Source: Vaginella massiliensis
GTDB taxonomy: Bacteria > Bacteroidota > Bacteroidia > Flavobacteriales > Weeksellaceae
Assembly (NCBI RefSeq): GCF_900089075.1
Contig: NZ_LT593747.1
Location: 447,238-511,237, forward strand
Direction: 5' to 3'
Length of the DNA stretch: 64,000 bases
How positions within the stretch are numbered: the stretch's first letter is position 1; each line of letters starts with the position of its first letter. Positions 1 through 7,331 of this stretch are shown one piece after another. A program made the position numbers and the translations under genes. Below the pieces are notes generated by a model. The model was given only the letters and a program-made list of their open reading frames with translations, was not told the origin of the DNA and made no database searches.

Positions 1-306
1 TACGCCAAAATTATTTGTATAGATTTCATTTTCAGTCACAATAATATCCTTTTGCCATTCAGGTAAATGATTATCAACAGTGACAGCCTGCATGTCTACA
101 ATTTCATCAGGAGGAAAAACACTATAAAGCTTATCTGCAAAATCTTTTGTCAAAGGAACCTTGCCAGTTGTAATCTGAGAAATATAACTCTGACTTGAAT
201 CAATCATGTTTCCTAATTCAGTTAGATTCTTGAAGGCTTTTCTTTTTTTTAACTGGCTTATAAACTCTTTGAAAAATTCTAACGAATATATTTTATCAGA
301 ATTCAT
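1..306 (-). CDS. XRE-type helix-turn-helix regulator (3' end beyond window)
   Basis: The reading frame starts at an ATG (306-304, reverse strand) and stays open to base 1, giving at least 102 residues. Residues about 27-55 have helix-turn-helix character, with LTELGNMIDSSQSYISQITT followed by a GKVPLTKDFADKL helix, as in Cro/CI-type DNA-binding proteins. The remainder runs into an acidic stretch cut by the window edge. It diverges from a small frameshifted gene at 425, with a very AT-rich shared intergenic region. Such proteins usually control their own locus or a mobile element. The specific target is unknown. Confidence 0.7.
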   Translation of the reverse strand, partial: MNSDKIYSLEFFKEFISQLKKRKAFKNLTELGNMIDSSQSYISQITTGKVPLTKDFADKLYSVFPPDEIVDMQAVTVDNHLPEWQKDIIVTENEIYTNNFGV

Positions 307-354
307 ATTATTATTTTTTTATTATAATATATTATATACAGTTATAATATTTAT

Positions 355-362
355 TATATTTG
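355..362 (+). promoter_or_regulatory. Flavobacterial -7 box (TATATTTG)
   Basis: TATATTTG matches TAnnTTTG and lies about 60 bases before the ATG at 425. No clear TTG -33 element is visible at the usual distance. It probably drives the small broken gene that diverges from the XRE gene. Confidence 0.35.
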
Positions 363-424
363 CAAATACAATGTACAATAATACACTCGCGATATAATAA
401 AATATAAGTTAAAAAATAGTTAAA

Positions 425-621
425 ATGAAGAATCAAGTATTACTTAGTCCCGTTCAGAAGAAAAAATTAAGAAGGGATATAATGATGGTCAGTGATTATA
501 AAAAACTGTATGTAAGTGTTCCTTCAGCGAATCAACTGAAAACGATAAGGCTTCAATCGATTTGATACAGACAGTTGAAGGTTTGCGCATGGAACTAAAA
601 GGGATGGAGAAAAAGCTGTAG
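425..621 (+). pseudogene. Small basic protein, frameshifted
   Basis: An ATG at 425 opens a 46-residue frame (MKNQVLLSPVQKKKLRRD...) ending at TGA 563-565. From about 535 another frame carries on sensibly as STENDKASIDLIQTVEGLRM and stops at 619-621. This suggests one short gene of about 65 residues broken by a single frameshift near 530-540. Its extreme 3' end overlaps, in another frame, the Rhs-like DGEK codons at 603-614, so the tail may also be chimeric. No family was recognised. A basic N-terminal half next to an XRE gene suggests a DNA-binding or antitoxin-like partner, which is inference. Confidence 0.4.
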
Positions 622-638
622 TAGCTTTCTTTGGAGTA

Positions 639-1064
639 ATGGCTGCACCTGCGGTATTAGGAGAAGTTGTTGTCTACGGATCTATTAAAGTTGTTGCTGC
701 AAAAGCGATTGTCAGTACAACTGCACAAATATCTACCTTTGAAAATTTAGAAGACTTTAAAGCTTTTGATGTCGCAGATGTAGCTGCAGATACTTTTCTT
801 ATTCCAGGGGTATCGGGAGCCGTTGGTGGCGCAATAGATTATAAACCTTTAAAAGGTGGTTTAAATATTAATTCTGATGCTAATACAATTATTGTAAATA
901 GTGCAACGAGTTTAATTTCAGGAGGTATGGGTTCAAGATTTAATTCGGCTGTATCTCAAATGCCAACTGCAACACAAGCAGCTACTGAAGCAATGATCAG
1001 TTTACCAACTGCAATAATAGAACAACAAGCTAATAAATCATATAATGAATATCGAAATAAATAA
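639..1064 (+). CDS. Displaced Rhs C-terminal tip, cassette 1
   Basis: This 141-residue protein is alanine/glycine-rich with a hydrophobic first 40 residues. A middle segment, DTFLIPGVSGAVGGAIDYKP, resembles the pretoxin stretch after the Rhs core. The frame is open upstream to 579, and at 603 reads DGEKAVVAFFGV, resembling the end of the DPDGE core motif of Bacteroidota Rhs proteins. It therefore looks like an orphan tip separated from its Rhs core. No catalytic motif was recognised. Its end overlaps the next gene by 20 bases, the usual toxin/immunity arrangement. An ATG at 639 is available, but whether it is translated alone is unknown. Confidence 0.5.
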   Translation: MAAPAVLGEVVVYGSIKVVAAKAIVSTTAQISTFENLEDFKAFDVADVAADTFLIPGVSGAVGGAIDYKPLKGGLNINSDANTIIVNSATSLISGGMGSRFNSAVSQMPTATQAATEAMISLPTAIIEQQANKSYNEYRNK

Positions 1065-1455
1065 AACTAAATTATTTTTAATAATTATTGTTATTATGTT
1101 TCTAATAGTAAGTTTAATGGGTACTTATTTAAGAAATGATCTTAAAAAAAATTATATATATACCATAGCGACGATTGATGGAGTTTCTATTTTCGGACGT
1201 AGTACCACAAATAGTGTTAATTTTAAGTATTATTATAATAATGAGATGAAAATTAGTAGTTATAGTTTTCCAAATGATAGCACAAGATATTATAAGTCAC
1301 AAATAGGAAAAAGGGTTTTAGTAAAAATGAGTGATAAAGAGTGGTCATATATGTTATATTCAATTAATAAATTATATATTAATAAACCTGTTCCAGATAG
1401 TATAAAAGAAGCTCCATCAGAAGGATGGAAAGAATTACCTACTTGGGCAAAATAA
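1045..1455 (+). CDS. Small membrane-anchored protein, candidate immunity protein 1
   Basis: This 136-residue protein has one strong membrane helix (residues about 9-27, LFLIIIVIMFLIVSLMG) followed by a tyrosine-rich soluble domain (YTIATIDGVSIFG...FKYYYNNEMKI). It overlaps the preceding Rhs tip by 20 bases, so the two are probably translationally coupled. Position and size fit an immunity protein held in the inner membrane. The soluble domain resembles in outline the candidate immunity protein at 3139 (a short beta-rich segment with a YY pair), but I cannot show homology. A hairpin terminator follows at 1472. Confidence 0.5.
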   Translation: MNIEINKTKLFLIIIVIMFLIVSLMGTYLRNDLKKNYIYTIATIDGVSIFGRSTTNSVNFKYYYNNEMKISSYSFPNDSTRYYKSQIGKRVLVKMSDKEWSYMLYSINKLYINKPVPDSIKEAPSEGWKELPTWAK

Positions 1456-1471
1456 ATAAATTCACAATACC

Positions 1472-1501
1472 ACAAAAGGCAAATGTTTGTTTGCCTTTTG
1501 T
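1472..1501. terminator. Hairpin after immunity gene 1
   Basis: A perfect 12-bp inverted repeat, ACAAAAGGCAAA / TTTGCCTTTTGT, surrounds a 6-base loop. It sits between the stop at 1455 and the 3' end of the dead XRE gene read from the other strand, so it could serve both. The T-run after the stem is weak. Confidence 0.6.
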
Positions 1502-1505
1502 AATT

Positions 1506-1780
1506 TCATAAGGTTGCTACATTTTTCTGAAAGAAATCCTTAAATTTTTTCTTAGTCAGCATAGTTTCAATCATACCAAAAACAATCGTTTTGTCTTTTT
1601 CTTCAAGCTCAGAAATAAGTCAAACCTGTTCGTTTGCAGTTTTATCTTCAAGCGTTATTTCTGTAGGAACTTCATTACCCATGTGTACAATTTGGTCAAT
1701 CGTAATTCCATAAAATTTAGCAAGTTTATCTAACAAATCAACAGCGAGGGATTTACCGATGGCACGAACGCCGGTGATGA
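1506..1780 (-). pseudogene. XRE-family regulator remnant with internal stop
   Basis: Read on the reverse strand, the frame gives AVDLLDKLAKFYGITIDQ, then IVHMGNEVPTEIT, and ends TKKKFKDFFQKNVATL before TGA (1508-1506). This is the C-terminal part of a typical Bacteroidota XRE/HTH_3 protein (second half of the HTH plus a coiled tail). A TGA at 1622-1620 interrupts it inside EQV-stop-LISELEEKDK, a position where CGA (Arg) would fit. The N-terminal part is missing and replaced near 1770-1800 by unrelated sequence. It is a dead regulator, probably of the same mobile or Rhs locus. Confidence 0.65.
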
Positions 1781-1824
1781 CTATACGTACGAAGAAAACG
1801 ATTTTCGAGAAAAAGTTTTAATAA

Positions 1825-2259
1825 AAGTTTTTAGAAGAAACCGAACGAAGTTCTTTAATACAAGATTTAAACAAAAACATTACCGAAATAAAATACAATC
1901 ACCTAAATTTACCTACAGAAGTTATTTGGAACAGCAACAAAAGGATACATTACGCCTACGATGCAAACGGTGTAAAGTTGAGAAAAATTGTAACCGATGG
2001 TACCAAAGTGACCACCACAGATTATTTAGGTGGATTTCAATACAAAAACAATGATTTACAATTTTTCCCAACATCAGAAGGCTATGTAAATGTGGTGACC
2101 AATAAAGTTAGTGGCGGCAGAACTTATAATTATGTTTACAACTATGCAGATCACTTAGGGAATGTACGGGTGAGTTACGCTTGGGATGAAACTGCCCAAA
2201 AGCTAAAAATCTTAGAAGAAACCGAGGAACGAGGTTCGCCGAATACCAATAAAAAATAA
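1825..2259 (+). pseudogene. Rhs/YD-repeat core fragment
   Basis: After a TAA at 1822 the frame reads DLNKNITEIKYNHLNLPTEV, then RIHYAYDANGVKLRK, GGFQYKNNDLQFFPTSEGY, and YNYADHLGNVRVSYAWDE. These are classic repeat segments of the C-terminal core of Bacteroidota Rhs proteins. It has no upstream core, no proper start, and ends at TAA 2257-2259. The same frame resumes downstream at 2266 and reaches the conserved PFGLKHRGY motif. The break is therefore caused by an insert (2221-2337) rather than by a frameshift. It is a non-functional remnant of a formerly large rhs gene. Confidence 0.7.
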
Positions 2260-2337
2260 AGTGATATGAGGCAAAACCACACAGCTACGCTGGCAAGTTT
2301 CGATTTGGAAATTCTCAATTTCCAAAATCTCACTCGT
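2221..2337. repeat. ~117-bp hairpin insert inside the Rhs frame
   Basis: Family members normally read LEENNYYPFGLKHRGY or similar. Here LEE (2212-2220) and PFGLKHRGY (from 2338) are separated by about 117 bases that keep the frame but add a TAA. The insert holds a 10-bp inverted repeat, TTTGGAAATT-CTC-AATTTCCAAA, at about 2304-2326. Its ends share an imperfect inverted AGGA(A)CGAG. A related string, TTAGAAGAAACCGA followed by ACGAAG, occurs at 1831. It may be a miniature mobile or recombinogenic repeat. This is inference, since a single window cannot show copy number. Confidence 0.4.
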
Positions 2338-3129
2338 CCTTTTGGTTTGAAACACAGAGGCTATACAGATTTGGTACAAGTGCCTGTGGAAATAGGTGTC
2401 GGTGTAGGAGTTGAACCTGGAGGAATAGGTGTTATATCTACCGACTATTCGGGGTCTCATTCTTATAATTATAAGTACAATGGTAAAGAGTTAGAAGACG
2501 CAATGAATTTTAATATATATGATTACCATGCTAGAATGTATGATCCGGTAATAGGAAGATTTTTGAGTGTGGATCCGTTGGCGGAACATGCTTATGAATT
2601 TTCACCGTATAATTACGCATATAATGATCCTATAAACTATATAGATAGTGATGGAGAATTACCAATGATTGCAATGGGAGCAATAAGTGCGTTCATAGAT
2701 TTGGCCAGTCAAATTATAGCTATTTCTATAACAAATCCTGAGATGTCTTTTGAACAAATGATAACTTCAGAAGTGAATTATTATAGTGTAGGTGGATCAT
2801 TTATAACTGGAATGCTTGGTGGGGGAATGGGAAATGTTCAAAAATTAGGTAAACTTTGGGGGCAACTAGAGAAGTCAGGTGTTTTAGACAAAGCCTTAGA
2901 TGGTAAAAATGCTTTAAATAGTATCTTTCCACAAATAGCGCAGGGTGCAATTATAAATACAACTACTGCAACATTATTTCCAAAAGGAAATGATAACCAA
3001 GGAAGTGAAAATAAAAAACAAGGTATTCTCACTGTTGGTACTGCGACCATTACAAATCCAGGCTGGGAAACAGGAGGTTCAGGTTCTTCAGGAAGTGGTA
3101 GTGATGGAAGTTCAAAAGATGGTAATTAA
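2266..3129 (+). CDS. Rhs C-terminal core end plus variable tip, cassette 2
   Basis: The 287-residue frame from ATG 2266 begins inside the insert. It then holds the hallmark Rhs core end: PFGLKHRGYTDL (residue 25 on), YNYKYNGKELEDAMNFNIYD, HARMYDPVIGRFLSVDPLAE, SPYNYAYNDPINYIDSDGE (to about 131). The variable tip follows from residue 132, with a hydrophobic Gly/Ala/Ile stretch (about 132-195), a charged middle, and a Gly/Ser-rich tail. No nuclease or ADP-ribosyl motif is visible. The hydrophobicity could suit a membrane-acting toxin, which is inference. It is in the same frame as the core fragment ending at 2259. A candidate immunity gene follows 9 bases later. Confidence 0.7.
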   Translation: MRQNHTATLASFDLEILNFQNLTRPFGLKHRGYTDLVQVPVEIGVGVGVEPGGIGVISTDYSGSHSYNYKYNGKELEDAMNFNIYDYHARMYDPVIGRFLSVDPLAEHAYEFSPYNYAYNDPINYIDSDGELPMIAMGAISAFIDLASQIIAISITNPEMSFEQMITSEVNYYSVGGSFITGMLGGGMGNVQKLGKLWGQLEKSGVLDKALDGKNALNSIFPQIAQGAIINTTTATLFPKGNDNQGSENKKQGILTVGTATITNPGWETGGSGSSGSGSDGSSKDGN

Positions 3130-3138
3130 TATAAAATT

Positions 3139-3540
3139 ATGAGTAAAACAATACAATTTCATATCGGGATGATAATTGCGGCTGCATTCTTTCTGCTAAT
3201 ATCATATCTGCCTTATAACAGTAGTGTAAGAGCATTGCAAGATCAGCATTTGATTGAAGTGGAAATAGATGATGTAAGTTGCAGAAGCTATAAGTCAAAA
3301 AGTGGGTTTTATTTTTATTATAAAGAAAAATACCATCATGTCGATATATTGGGAAAATCTTGTAAAGGATTAAGAGATGGAGACAGTTACAAATTGCTTT
3401 ATGATAAAGAAGGAGATAAATTTAAAGATTTAGGATATGCTTTGATGATTAGAAATCGATTAAAATATTATATTATATTTTTTCTTTTAACTTTAATTCC
3501 TTACCCATTAATTTATAATAAATTCGTTAAAAAGAGTTAG
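3139..3540 (+). CDS. Two-helix membrane protein, candidate immunity protein 2
   Basis: This 133-residue protein has membrane helices at about 9-26 (IGMIIAAAFFLLISYLPY) and 109-126 (YYIIFFLLTLIPYPLIY). Between them is a soluble domain rich in Tyr/Lys (FYFYYKEKYHHVDILGKSC). It starts 9 bases after the Rhs tip and ends one base before Rhs-homologous codons of the next cassette begin (YAIDM at about 3545). It is therefore embedded between two displaced Rhs tips. Position suggests immunity to the preceding tip. No known family was recognised. Confidence 0.5.
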   Translation: MSKTIQFHIGMIIAAAFFLLISYLPYNSSVRALQDQHLIEVEIDDVSCRSYKSKSGFYFYYKEKYHHVDILGKSCKGLRDGDSYKLLYDKEGDKFKDLGYALMIRNRLKYYIIFFLLTLIPYPLIYNKFVKKS

Positions 3541-3556
3541 TTTATACGCAATAGAT

Positions 3557-4468
3557 ATGCGTATGTACGACCCTACAATTGCTCGGTGGATGGTACATGA
3601 CCCTGTGGTACATCACGGTATGTCGCCTTACAATGCTTTCGACAACAACCCTGTCTATTGGGCAGACCCAAGTGGTGCGGATTCACAAGGAGGTGGTGAT
3701 GAGAGCAACATTGGAGATACCAAAATGGCTTTTGGTGTTACCGCAGGACAATTAGGGCAAGTATCTAAAATAGAATACTGGTCTGCCTCTGGTGATACAA
3801 GTAGTGGGAATGGAAGTCAGAGTGGGATAAAAAATGAAAATAATAAAGGAAATGGTAATAATGTTTTTAAAAAAGTTGGTAAATGGATTGGTGGACTTTT
3901 TAAGGGTAAACATAAAACTCCCTCTTCAAATGGTATATCGATAGGGGCAGCAGAACTGATAAGTGTTGAAGTGCCAGAAACTACAATTACTCAATATGAT
4001 CCAAGTAGTGCATCATTTTTATCAAAATGGTCTAAAAATAATAGTTTTTTAGAGAAATTATCTTATAACCTTATTAACGATGCTTATGTTACAAGTCAAG
4101 TGTTTTTAAATATTCCAGGAATAGAATTGTCTGATGAATCAAATAGAAATCCATTTACTGGAGCCAACTACACTAACATGGATGGTTCAGCTAATTATCA
4201 ACAAATGAAAAGTTTTGCCAATACTTCTGCAAACTTTGTTCCAGTGGAGCGTTCAGCAAGTATAGGAAAGTTTACTGCAACAGGTGGTTTGGGATTTTTA
4301 GCAGAAAAGGCTGTGCCACATGCTCCTCATTTTGGTCCTGTTTTGAAAGGAGTGTATATAAATAAATATACGGCACCAGTATTGAATTTTGGTATTAATC
4401 AATGGAATAATAGAATACCAACAGGTAGTTTTATAATAATGGGAACAAAAGGAGTGGGTAATCAATAA
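3557..4468 (+). CDS. Displaced Rhs C-terminal tip, cassette 3
   Basis: This 303-residue protein begins directly in the Rhs core end: MRMYDPTIARWMVHDPV, then MSPYNAFDNNPVYWADPSG (residues about 22-40). Homology extends a few codons upstream of the ATG (YAIDM from 3545). The core subtype (TIARW/NNPVYWADPSG) differs from cassette 2 (VIGRF/NDPINYIDSDGE), so the two came from different rhs genes. The tip (about 41-303) contains a low-complexity Gly/Asn linker, an amphipathic KKVGKWIGGLFKGKHK segment and a hydrophobic C-terminal third. No catalytic motif was recognised. A membrane protein gene follows at 4478. Confidence 0.7.
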   Translation: MRMYDPTIARWMVHDPVVHHGMSPYNAFDNNPVYWADPSGADSQGGGDESNIGDTKMAFGVTAGQLGQVSKIEYWSASGDTSSGNGSQSGIKNENNKGNGNNVFKKVGKWIGGLFKGKHKTPSSNGISIGAAELISVEVPETTITQYDPSSASFLSKWSKNNSFLEKLSYNLINDAYVTSQVFLNIPGIELSDESNRNPFTGANYTNMDGSANYQQMKSFANTSANFVPVERSASIGKFTATGGLGFLAEKAVPHAPHFGPVLKGVYINKYTAPVLNFGINQWNNRIPTGSFIIMGTKGVGNQ

Positions 4469-4477
4469 AAAAAAACG

Positions 4478-4711
4478 ATGGATACCATATTAGAAATTTT
4501 ATTTGGTAGAACGCTTATTAGATTTTTAGGTATATGGATAAGGTATTATATACTACGAATATTTAATAAAAACCTAACAATAGAACAGTTAAAAGGAAAA
4601 GATGATGAAGGTTTTTTTTACAATGATTTTATAAATTCAATCATTGGATTTATAAGTTTTGCTATTATAGCAATAGGATTTGCTTATTTGTACTACACGT
4701 ATTTGGATTAA
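4478..4711 (+). CDS. Small membrane protein, candidate immunity protein 3
   Basis: This 77-residue protein has an N-terminal amphipathic/hydrophobic part (IRFLGIWIRYYILRIF) and a C-terminal helix (about 53-73, IIGFISFAIIAIGFAYLYY). It starts 9 bases after the third Rhs tip, the same spacing seen in cassette 2. Similar short two-segment proteins often follow Rhs tips in flavobacteria (recollection, not checked). It is followed by a strong terminator at 4765, marking the end of the three-cassette array. Confidence 0.5.
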   Translation: MDTILEILFGRTLIRFLGIWIRYYILRIFNKNLTIEQLKGKDDEGFFYNDFINSIIGFISFAIIAIGFAYLYYTYLD

Positions 4712-4728
4712 GAAAGTGAAATAATATT

Positions 4729-4760
4729 GACACTATCCTATAAAGTGTGTAAGTTAAAAA
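4729..4760. repeat. Possible solo insertion-sequence end
   Basis: The string TGACACTATCCTATAAAGTG followed by TGTAA resembles the terminal repeat of Mutator/IS256-type elements in flavobacteria as I recall them. No transposase is present nearby. It may be a leftover IS end or a chance match. Confidence 0.2.
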
Positions 4761-4764
4761 GTTG

Positions 4765-4794
4765 GGCTTAGATTTTATAATCTGAGCCTTTTTT
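4765..4794 (+). terminator. Intrinsic terminator of the Rhs cassette array
   Basis: A 10-bp stem, GGCTTAGATT / AATCTGAGCC (one G-U), with loop TTAT is followed by six T. It lies about 50 bases after the stop at 4711. Confidence 0.8.
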
Positions 4795-4889
4795 CAAAAA
4801 TAAGCATAAATTGGTTGGTAAACTTCCCTGTTTTTGTAGCCTTCCCTATTTTCAGACAGTGAATAAATATAATTTTACCACTCCTTTAA

Positions 4890-4928
4890 ATCTAACTCAC
4901 AAATAGAAGAATTATTTGTGAGTTAGAT
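4890..4928 (-). terminator. Long perfect hairpin after the 4938-5561 gene
   Basis: A 16-bp perfect inverted repeat, ATCTAACTCACAAATA / TATTTGTGAGTTAGAT, with a 7-base loop starts 10 bases beyond the reverse-strand stop at 4938. The stem is unusually long and perfect. The T-tract on the reverse strand is short. Confidence 0.6.
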
Positions 4929-4937
4929 AATTTTGGC

Positions 4938-5561
4938 TTACCTCCCTCTTCTACGCGTTTGGTTTTCCTCTTGTTGCAGTTCTTCTTCTCTTTCTGCATT
5001 TGCATCTTGATACAAATCGGGATCATTTACATTTAGATTAATTTTGCTGTTACCCTCTTTTTGCTCTTGCTTTTGTGGTCTTGAAATACTGTTCACATTA
5101 TTAATTTCGTTTGAAACAATATTCATATCAACTGTAATCTCTTTTGCTATCTCAGGGAATTTATCAATTTTATCTTGTAAAAAAGACTGAAGTTTTTGCA
5201 ATTCAATTTTATACTTATTTGTTTCTAAATCACTGTTTTTAGCGATAACAATTTCAGTTATTTCTTTGATGTCTTTTACTAAATCCAATTCTAAGGTTTG
5301 ATTAGATTTTTCATCGTAAATAAATGCTTTTTGTTCGAAATTAAACTTATTATCATTGGTTGAAATGTTTTTAATTTCAGCATATTCAATGTTGTTTTTG
5401 CTGTTTTCCAAAACATCTTTCATTGATTTGTCACGTTCAAAAAGATTGATATTTAATTTGGTGTTATTTTCGGAAAATTGAAAAGTGATCCTTTTAGTTT
5501 CATTGTCGGCTACAATGGTTCCTCCATTCAAAAACCCCTGAACATCATCAGCGCTCAGTTT
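4938..5561 (-). pseudogene. 5'-truncated protein, probably from a mobile element
   Basis: The frame is open from 5561 down to the stop at 4938 and has no ATG near its front; TTG at 5531 is the only early start. It reads KLSADDVQGFLNGG, then IVADNETKRITFQFSENN, a charged middle, and an acidic tail ending in TRRRGR. The beginning looks like the middle of a larger protein. The style resembles C-terminal parts of DUF3945/DUF4099-like proteins of Bacteroidota conjugative elements (weak recollection). An in-frame TAA lies just upstream (5564-5562), so the 5' part has been lost. It sits between the Rhs array and the tRNA. Confidence 0.4.
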
Positions 5562-5590
5562 TTATACTTAATTCAATATAGGTAATAATA

Positions 5591-5637
5591 AAACACCCAA
5601 TCTTACATTTTGGGTGTAAAATTGGGTGTCTGTGTTT
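5591..5637. repeat. Nested inverted repeats of GGGTGT, possible attachment region
   Basis: ACACCCAAT at about 5592 is inverted as ATTGGGTGT at about 5622. A third GGGTGT sits between them, so two alternative hairpins are possible. The block lies about 30 bases from the 3' end of tRNA-Ser, exactly where accessory sequence gives way to core genes. It may be the arm or core site of an integrase. This is inference. Confidence 0.3.
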
Positions 5638-5664
5638 TAACTAACTAATTGTCAGCCTTTATTG

Positions 5665-5749
5665 CGGAGAGAGAGGGATTCGAACCCCCGGAGGTGTGAC
5701 CCTCAACGGTTTTCAAGACCGCCGCATTCGACCACTCTGCCATCTCTCC
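5665..5749 (-). tRNA. tRNA-Ser (anticodon UGA)
   Basis: The reverse strand folds as an 85-nt class II tRNA. The acceptor is GGAGAGA/TCTCTCC with discriminator G. The anticodon loop is CTTGAAA (anticodon TGA). A long variable arm, GAGG-GTCACA-CCTC, identifies serine. The T arm contains GGTTCGAATCC. CCA is not encoded. It reads UCN serine codons. It stands at the junction between the left accessory island and core genes, a common integration target. Confidence 0.95.
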
Positions 5750-5861
5750 AGACGCAGTCTATTGCGTTATTGCGACTGCAAATATATAATCAAAATTTAA
5801 TATTGCAAATATTTTTTTGAGATTTTAAACGAAAATTCAATCCCCGTACTTTTTCTATCCT

Positions 5862-5893
5862 AAATAAAAAAAGACCAATAATTTATTGGTCTT
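5862..5893 (-). terminator. Terminator of the RND efflux operon
   Basis: AAGACCAATA / TATTGGTCTT with loop ATT is followed on the reverse strand by a T-rich tract (5862-5870). It lies 26 bases after the stop of the outer-membrane factor gene. Confidence 0.8.
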
Positions 5894-5918
5894 ATCCAGT
5901 GTTTATTTTTTTTGATTG

Positions 5919-7331
5919 TTATTCCAATCCTCCACCTAATGCGCGATACAAATCGACCATGGCTTGTAACTTTGTCAATTTGGTGTTGACGATGCTCAAA
6001 TCTGCACTTAATGCAGCATCGCGTGCTGTAATCACCTCTAGATAGTTTGCCATACCATAGTTCAACAATTCTTCAGAAAAAGTAACGGACAGCTTATACA
6101 AATTGGCTTCGTTTTCTTTGATGCGCAATTTATCATTCGCTGCTTTCAATGTATACAAAGCATCCGAAACCTCTTTACTCGCATTCAGAATAGCGTTTTT
6201 ATAATCGAGTAATGCTTGTTCTTGTTGAGCTAAAGCTACTTCTTTTTGGGTTCGGATAGAACGTTTGTTGAAAATTGGCTGCGTAAGTCCGGCAATCACA
6301 TTTGCAAAAAGCGAATTGGTATCGAATAGTTTGTCCAAGTCGACTCCTTGTACGCCACCAGAAGCCGATATAGTAAGTGCTGGATAAAAATTTGCTTCGG
6401 CAGCATTTACTTGATGAAAAGCCGACATCAGCGCAAACTCAGCAGCCTTTACATCAGGTCGATTTTCGAGTAAATCTGCCGGAACACCAACTGCTAAATC
6501 TGTTTTTATTTCCTGTTTTGCTAAGCTAGATCTGGCAATGCTTCCTGGGTTTTCACCGATCAAAATACTGATAGTGTTTTCTAACAATTTTATAGAATTG
6601 TTGATGTCGATGATCAACGCTTCGGCATTGAGTTTCTGAGCTTCGGTTTGATTAACGGCTACCTGAGTTACATTTCCGGCTTCTTTCAAAGCTTTTGTCG
6701 TCTCGAGGCTTTGCGTTCTGTTTTGCACAGTGGTTTCAGCTACCTTTTTCTGTTCGTCGAGGGCAACTAGCTGATAATATGCATTGGCTATAGCCGAAAT
6801 AATACTGGTCTTTACTGCCTGATGCGCTGCCACCGTTTGCAAATAATTTGCTTCTGCAGCTCGGTGTTGGCTTTTTATCTTTCCCCAAATATCGGCTTCC
6901 CAAGACATCGATCCAGAAAGTTCGTATTGTGAAAAAGATTGACTGCCCGTAATCCTCCCAGATTGGGTGTTGGCCGAGGTTTCGGTGTACATGTATTGTG
7001 GTCCAACCGCAATACTTGGTAAATACGAAGCTTTACCTTGTTTCAGATAAGCTTCGGTAATGGCGATGTTTTGCAAAGCGGCTCGTATATCCAAGTTGTT
7101 GTTGAGTCCTTTTTCGATCAGAGTCTGTAATTGTGGATCGGTAAAAATCTCTCGCCACGCAACTTTAGCAGCTGAAACCTCATTGTTTTTGATCATTTCA
7201 TCTGTTCTAAAATTCATTTCGGTAGAAATTACTTCTTGTGGACGGTTGTAATCTTTGGCAACAAAGCAAGATTGAATGCTCATCAATCCAACTGCCAAAA
7301 GGCTTATTTTTATAATTTTATATTTTTTCAT
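5919..7331 (-). CDS. RND efflux outer membrane factor (OprM/NodT type lipoprotein)
   Basis: This 470-residue TolC-family protein forms the outer-membrane channel of a tripartite pump. It begins with a lipoprotein signal (MKKYKIIKISLLAVGLMSIQSC, cleavage before Cys22). The NodT-family hallmark VPADLLENRPDVKAAEFAL lies near residue 280, followed by PALTISASGGVQG. The two duplicated outer-membrane-factor repeats and C-terminal LYRALGGG are complete. Its start overlaps the stop of the transporter gene by one base (TAATG). It is the last gene of the regulator-adaptor-transporter-channel operon. Confidence 0.95.
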   Translation of the reverse strand: MKKYKIIKISLLAVGLMSIQSCFVAKDYNRPQEVISTEMNFRTDEMIKNNEVSAAKVAWREIFTDPQLQTLIEKGLNNNLDIRAALQNIAITEAYLKQGKASYLPSIAVGPQYMYTETSANTQSGRITGSQSFSQYELSGSMSWEADIWGKIKSQHRAAEANYLQTVAAHQAVKTSIISAIANAYYQLVALDEQKKVAETTVQNRTQSLETTKALKEAGNVTQVAVNQTEAQKLNAEALIIDINNSIKLLENTISILIGENPGSIARSSLAKQEIKTDLAVGVPADLLENRPDVKAAEFALMSAFHQVNAAEANFYPALTISASGGVQGVDLDKLFDTNSLFANVIAGLTQPIFNKRSIRTQKEVALAQQEQALLDYKNAILNASKEVSDALYTLKAANDKLRIKENEANLYKLSVTFSEELLNYGMANYLEVITARDAALSADLSIVNTKLTKLQAMVDLYRALGGGLE

